Shown: one piece after another, positions 61,452 through 64,000 of the stretch | How positions within the stretch are numbered: the first letter of the stretch is position 1 | Layout: every line of letters starts with the position of its first letter | Source of the DNA: Blautia sp. | GTDB lineage: Bacteria > Bacillota > Clostridia > Lachnospirales > Lachnospiraceae | Assembly: GCA_029257805.1 (NCBI GenBank) | Contig: JARIAR010000025.1 | Location: forward strand, 1-64,000 | Reading direction: 5' to 3' | DNA length: 64,000 bases | Translations under genes and position numbers: made by a program | Notes under the pieces: generated by a model | Told to the model about the DNA's origin: nothing | The model's input: the letters and a program-made list of their open reading frames with translations, nothing else | The model's database searches: none

Positions 61452-63793
61452 TAAGTGCAGTTCTTTTTATTTCGTTTTTTATTTTTTTGATTCTTGGAGT
61501 TCCTATTGCAGTATGCCTTGGGTTATCCTCTGTATGTGCGATTCTTTATTCTGGCACATCGCTTACGATCGTAGCTACTAATATGTATTCCGGTATTAGC
61601 AAATTTCTTCTTCTGGCGATTCCATTTTTTGTATTATCAGGAAATATTATGGCAAAAGCCGGAATTTCTAAAAGACTGATCCGATTTGTGGATACCTGTG
61701 TCGGGCACAGGCGTGGAGGAATCGCTATTGTATGTGTTATTGTAGCATGCTTTTTTGGAGCCATTTCCGGATCTGGCCCTGCTACAGTTGCAGCGCTTGG
61801 GGCAGTTCTTATTCCTGCAATGGTAGAAAGAGGAGGATTTTCTCCATCTTTTTCTACGGCGCTAATGGCTACGGCCAGTTCGATTGCCATTGTAATCCCG
61901 CCAAGTATTGCCTTCGTAGTATATGCTTCTATTACAGGTGTTTCTATTGCAGATATGTTTACTGCAGGTATTGTTCCGGGAATTCTTATGGGACTGGCGC
62001 TTGTAGTTGTGGTAATGCTGGAGGCCAGAAAACATAATATTCAGCCTGTTCAGAAAAAAGCAGGGGCAAAAGAGCGGTGGATGGCTTTTAAAGATGCTTT
62101 TTGGGGATTTCTGATGCCGGTAATCATTTTAGGAGGAATTTACGGCGGTATTTTCACTCCAACGGAAGCAGCAGCCGTTTCTGTTGTATATGGTCTGTTT
62201 GTAGGTATGGTTATTTATCGGGAAGTGAAGCTCAAAGATCTGGCAGAAATATTAATTGATTCTGCTAAAACAACAGGGGGAATTATGCTGATCGTAGCAA
62301 GTGCATCTTTGTTTTCTTTTGTATGTACAAAGTTTGGAATTGCAGAAGCTGCTTCTGCATTGCTGGGAAGTATTGCTCATAATCAGTTTACGTTCCTTTT
62401 AATCGTAAATGTCATTTTTCTTATTGCCGGATGTTTTATTGATGCAAACTCTGCTATGTATATTTTTATTCCGATTATGCTTCCGGTTTGTAAGGCCCTT
62501 GGTTATGATGTAGTTGCTTTCGGGGTAATGGCAACCGTGAATCTTGCCATTGGTCAGGTAACTCCTCCGGTAGGTGTGAATCTCTTTGTTGCAATTGGGG
62601 TTAAAATGCGCAAAGGCATGCAAGTTACCTTACAGCAGATCTCCAGGGCAGTTGTTCCTATGATCGCAGTAAGTGTAGCCGTTCTTCTGGTGATCACTTA
62701 CATTCCGGGAGTGTCTGTAACACTGCCTAAAATACTTGCAAAAGATTCTTATTCTGGACTGGCCTCTTCTGGATCTTCCGAAAATGCCATGGCTTCAGGA
62801 GGAGAAGGAAATACGTTTCATGAAATAGAAGACTATAGTAGTCTGGACTGGCCGGAAATGACATGGAATTTTGCGTGTTCAACAACAGAAACAAGTACAT
62901 GGGCAGATGGAGGACGTAAATTTGGAGAATTAATGGAAAAAGCAACAGGCGGAAAAATCAAGGTCAATGTGTATGCTTCTGATCAGCTGACAAATGGAAA
63001 TCAGTCAGAAGGAATTCAGGCTCTTATGAATGGGGATCCTGTCCAGATTTCCATGCATTCTAATTTGATCTATTCTGCATTTGATCCGAGATTTAACGTA
63101 GTATCCCTTCCATTTGCTTACGATTCTCTGGAGGATGCAGATTCTAAGTTTGATGGAGAAGCAGGAGAACAGTTGAAAAGAATTCTGGAAGAGTATGGTC
63201 TTCATTGTATGGGAATTGCGGAAAATGGTTTCCGTGAATTAACAAATAGTGTACAGGAAGTAAAATCTGTAGAGGATATGAAGAATCTTAAAATCCGCGT
63301 AGCCGGTTCAAATCTTCTTATGGAATGTTATAGAAGATGGGGAGCGGATGCTACCAATATGAACTGGTCTGAAACCTATACGGCTTTACAGCAAAATACA
63401 GTAGAAGGGCAGGAAAATCCTCTTCCTGCAATTGATGCAGCCAGCGTACAGGAAGTGCAGAAATACTGTTCTATGTGGGATGCAATTTATGACTGTCTCT
63501 TTTTCTGCATCAATCAGGAACTTTATGATAGTCTTACTCCTGACCAGCAGGCAGTGGTAGATGAGGCAGGACAAAAGGCCGTAGAATATGAACGTTACAT
63601 TAACCGTGCAGGAGATGAAGAAATTACATTACGCTGGGCAGAAGAGAATGGTGTTGTGATAACAGAGAAAGAAGATATGGATCTGGATTCTTTTAAAAAT
63701 GCAGTAAATGGTATTGATGAATGGTATATAACAGAACTGGAAAAACAGGGTTATAAAGATGCAGATAAGCTGGTAAATTCCTTCCGCTCATAA
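61448..63793 (+). CDS. TRAP large permease fused to solute-binding protein (DctM-DctP)
   Basis: 781 residues. Residues 1-~425 are a DctM/SiaM elevator permease (ILGVPIAVCLGLSSVCAILY; GAISGSGPATVAALGAVLIP; PPSIAFVVYASITGVSIAD; GGIYGGIFTPTEAAAVSVVY; GQVTPPVGVNLFVAIGVKMR). A Ser/Gly-rich linker (~430-460) leads without a signal peptide into a DctP-type solute-binding domain (~465-781): GGRKFGELMEKATGGKIKVN, conserved Arg (about 617) in KIRVAGSNLL, and YTALQQNTVEGQENPLPAID. The two parts normally are separate proteins. No separate DctP gene lies nearby. The sequence runs without frameshift, so the fusion is real unless misassembled. Confidence 0.93.
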   Translation: MISAVLFISFFIFLILGVPIAVCLGLSSVCAILYSGTSLTIVATNMYSGISKFLLLAIPFFVLSGNIMAKAGISKRLIRFVDTCVGHRRGGIAIVCVIVACFFGAISGSGPATVAALGAVLIPAMVERGGFSPSFSTALMATASSIAIVIPPSIAFVVYASITGVSIADMFTAGIVPGILMGLALVVVVMLEARKHNIQPVQKKAGAKERWMAFKDAFWGFLMPVIILGGIYGGIFTPTEAAAVSVVYGLFVGMVIYREVKLKDLAEILIDSAKTTGGIMLIVASASLFSFVCTKFGIAEAASALLGSIAHNQFTFLLIVNVIFLIAGCFIDANSAMYIFIPIMLPVCKALGYDVVAFGVMATVNLAIGQVTPPVGVNLFVAIGVKMRKGMQVTLQQISRAVVPMIAVSVAVLLVITYIPGVSVTLPKILAKDSYSGLASSGSSENAMASGGEGNTFHEIEDYSSLDWPEMTWNFACSTTETSTWADGGRKFGELMEKATGGKIKVNVYASDQLTNGNQSEGIQALMNGDPVQISMHSNLIYSAFDPRFNVVSLPFAYDSLEDADSKFDGEAGEQLKRILEEYGLHCMGIAENGFRELTNSVQEVKSVEDMKNLKIRVAGSNLLMECYRRWGADATNMNWSETYTALQQNTVEGQENPLPAIDAASVQEVQKYCSMWDAIYDCLFFCINQELYDSLTPDQQAVVDEAGQKAVEYERYINRAGDEEITLRWAEENGVVITEKEDMDLDSFKNAVNGIDEWYITELEKQGYKDADKLVNSFRS

Positions 63794-64000
63794 AGTCGAT
63801 ATAGAAAGCTGATGGATTACAAGTTGAATAAAAAGCTGCATTTGCGGAGTGACATATTTGTTCTTATGATAAAATAATTGATTAAACATTTCCACAGGAG
63901 GCAGGTTTGTATGCACTTCCGTAAGAACTCCTTTTTGTATTTCCGCCTGAACGGTAAAACGGGGTAAGAAAGAATATCCCATTCCCTTTTTTAAAAGATG
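63788..64000 (-). CDS. LysR-family regulator, C-terminal part (partial)
   Basis: The last ~70 codons of a gene entering from the right edge; the frame is open to position 64000. The sequence GYSFLPRFTVQAEIQKGVL followed by a charged C-terminal region is the typical end of the LysR effector-binding domain (GIGFLPRFAV-like). No DNA-binding part is visible because it lies outside. It is convergent with the TRAP operon and overlaps its last codons by a few bases. Confidence 0.7.
   Translation of the reverse strand, partial: HLLKKGMGYSFLPRFTVQAEIQKGVLTEVHTNLPPVEMFNQLFYHKNKYVTPQMQLFIQLVIHQLSISTL

Overview
The window reads as a chromosomal stretch of a low-GC, spore-forming Firmicute, most likely a Lachnospiraceae (Blautia-like) gut anaerobe. 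The taxon is an inference. It rests on sporulation genes (spoIIA operon, dispersed spoVA genes, an alpha/beta SASP), AddAB, zinc-type S14, a zinc-type adenylate kinase, T-box leaders, strong AGGAGG ribosome binding sites, and large proteins of a DUF5717/DUF5716-like type that I associate with this family. I see no rRNA, tRNA, CRISPR or prophage genes.

Left part (1-12.7 kb): a decayed IS3-family element abuts two truncated ABC-2 permease genes, the remains of a peptide-antibiotic-immunity-type exporter. Then come addB-addA (double-strand break repair), a convergent RsmF-type rRNA methyltransferase, a PadR-HAAS-DUF4097-PspC envelope-stress-like cassette under an apparently autoregulated promoter, and a sigma-G-type SASP gene.

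Middle part (12.7-39.8 kb): nucleoside salvage (deoB, cdd); a MacB-like ABC ATPase with a giant FtsX permease carrying a ~530-residue coiled coil; T-box-controlled valS; an LtaS-like enzyme; folC behind an unusual promoter-plus-hairpin; a zinc-ribbon/TPR membrane protein; spoIIAA-spoIIAB-sigF. On the minus strand follow queT with a preQ1-I-like riboswitch and spoVAC-D-E-AA, with spoVAB split off by an AraC regulator. Then tcdA, murB-rapZ-whiA-crh, a PAP2 phosphatase and a divergent membrane protein.

Right part (39.8-64 kb): a long leader and the S10/spc ribosomal protein operon (rpsJ to rplO, secY, adk, map, infA), which stops at infA at a strong terminator without rpmJ-rpsM-rpsK-rpsD-rpoA-rplQ. 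It is followed by a three-gene cassette of unknown function (giant repeat protein, actin/Hsp70-like ATPase, small TPR-like protein), an RluA-family pseudouridine synthase and DinB. Last comes a TRAP transporter whose large permease is fused to its solute-binding protein and whose leader looks like an isoleucine-specific T-box. A partial LysR gene enters from the right edge.

The best candidates for undescribed biology are the DUF5717/actin-like/TPR cassette, the T-box-controlled TRAP M-P fusion, the folC promoter/hairpin and the coiled-coil FtsX exporter.
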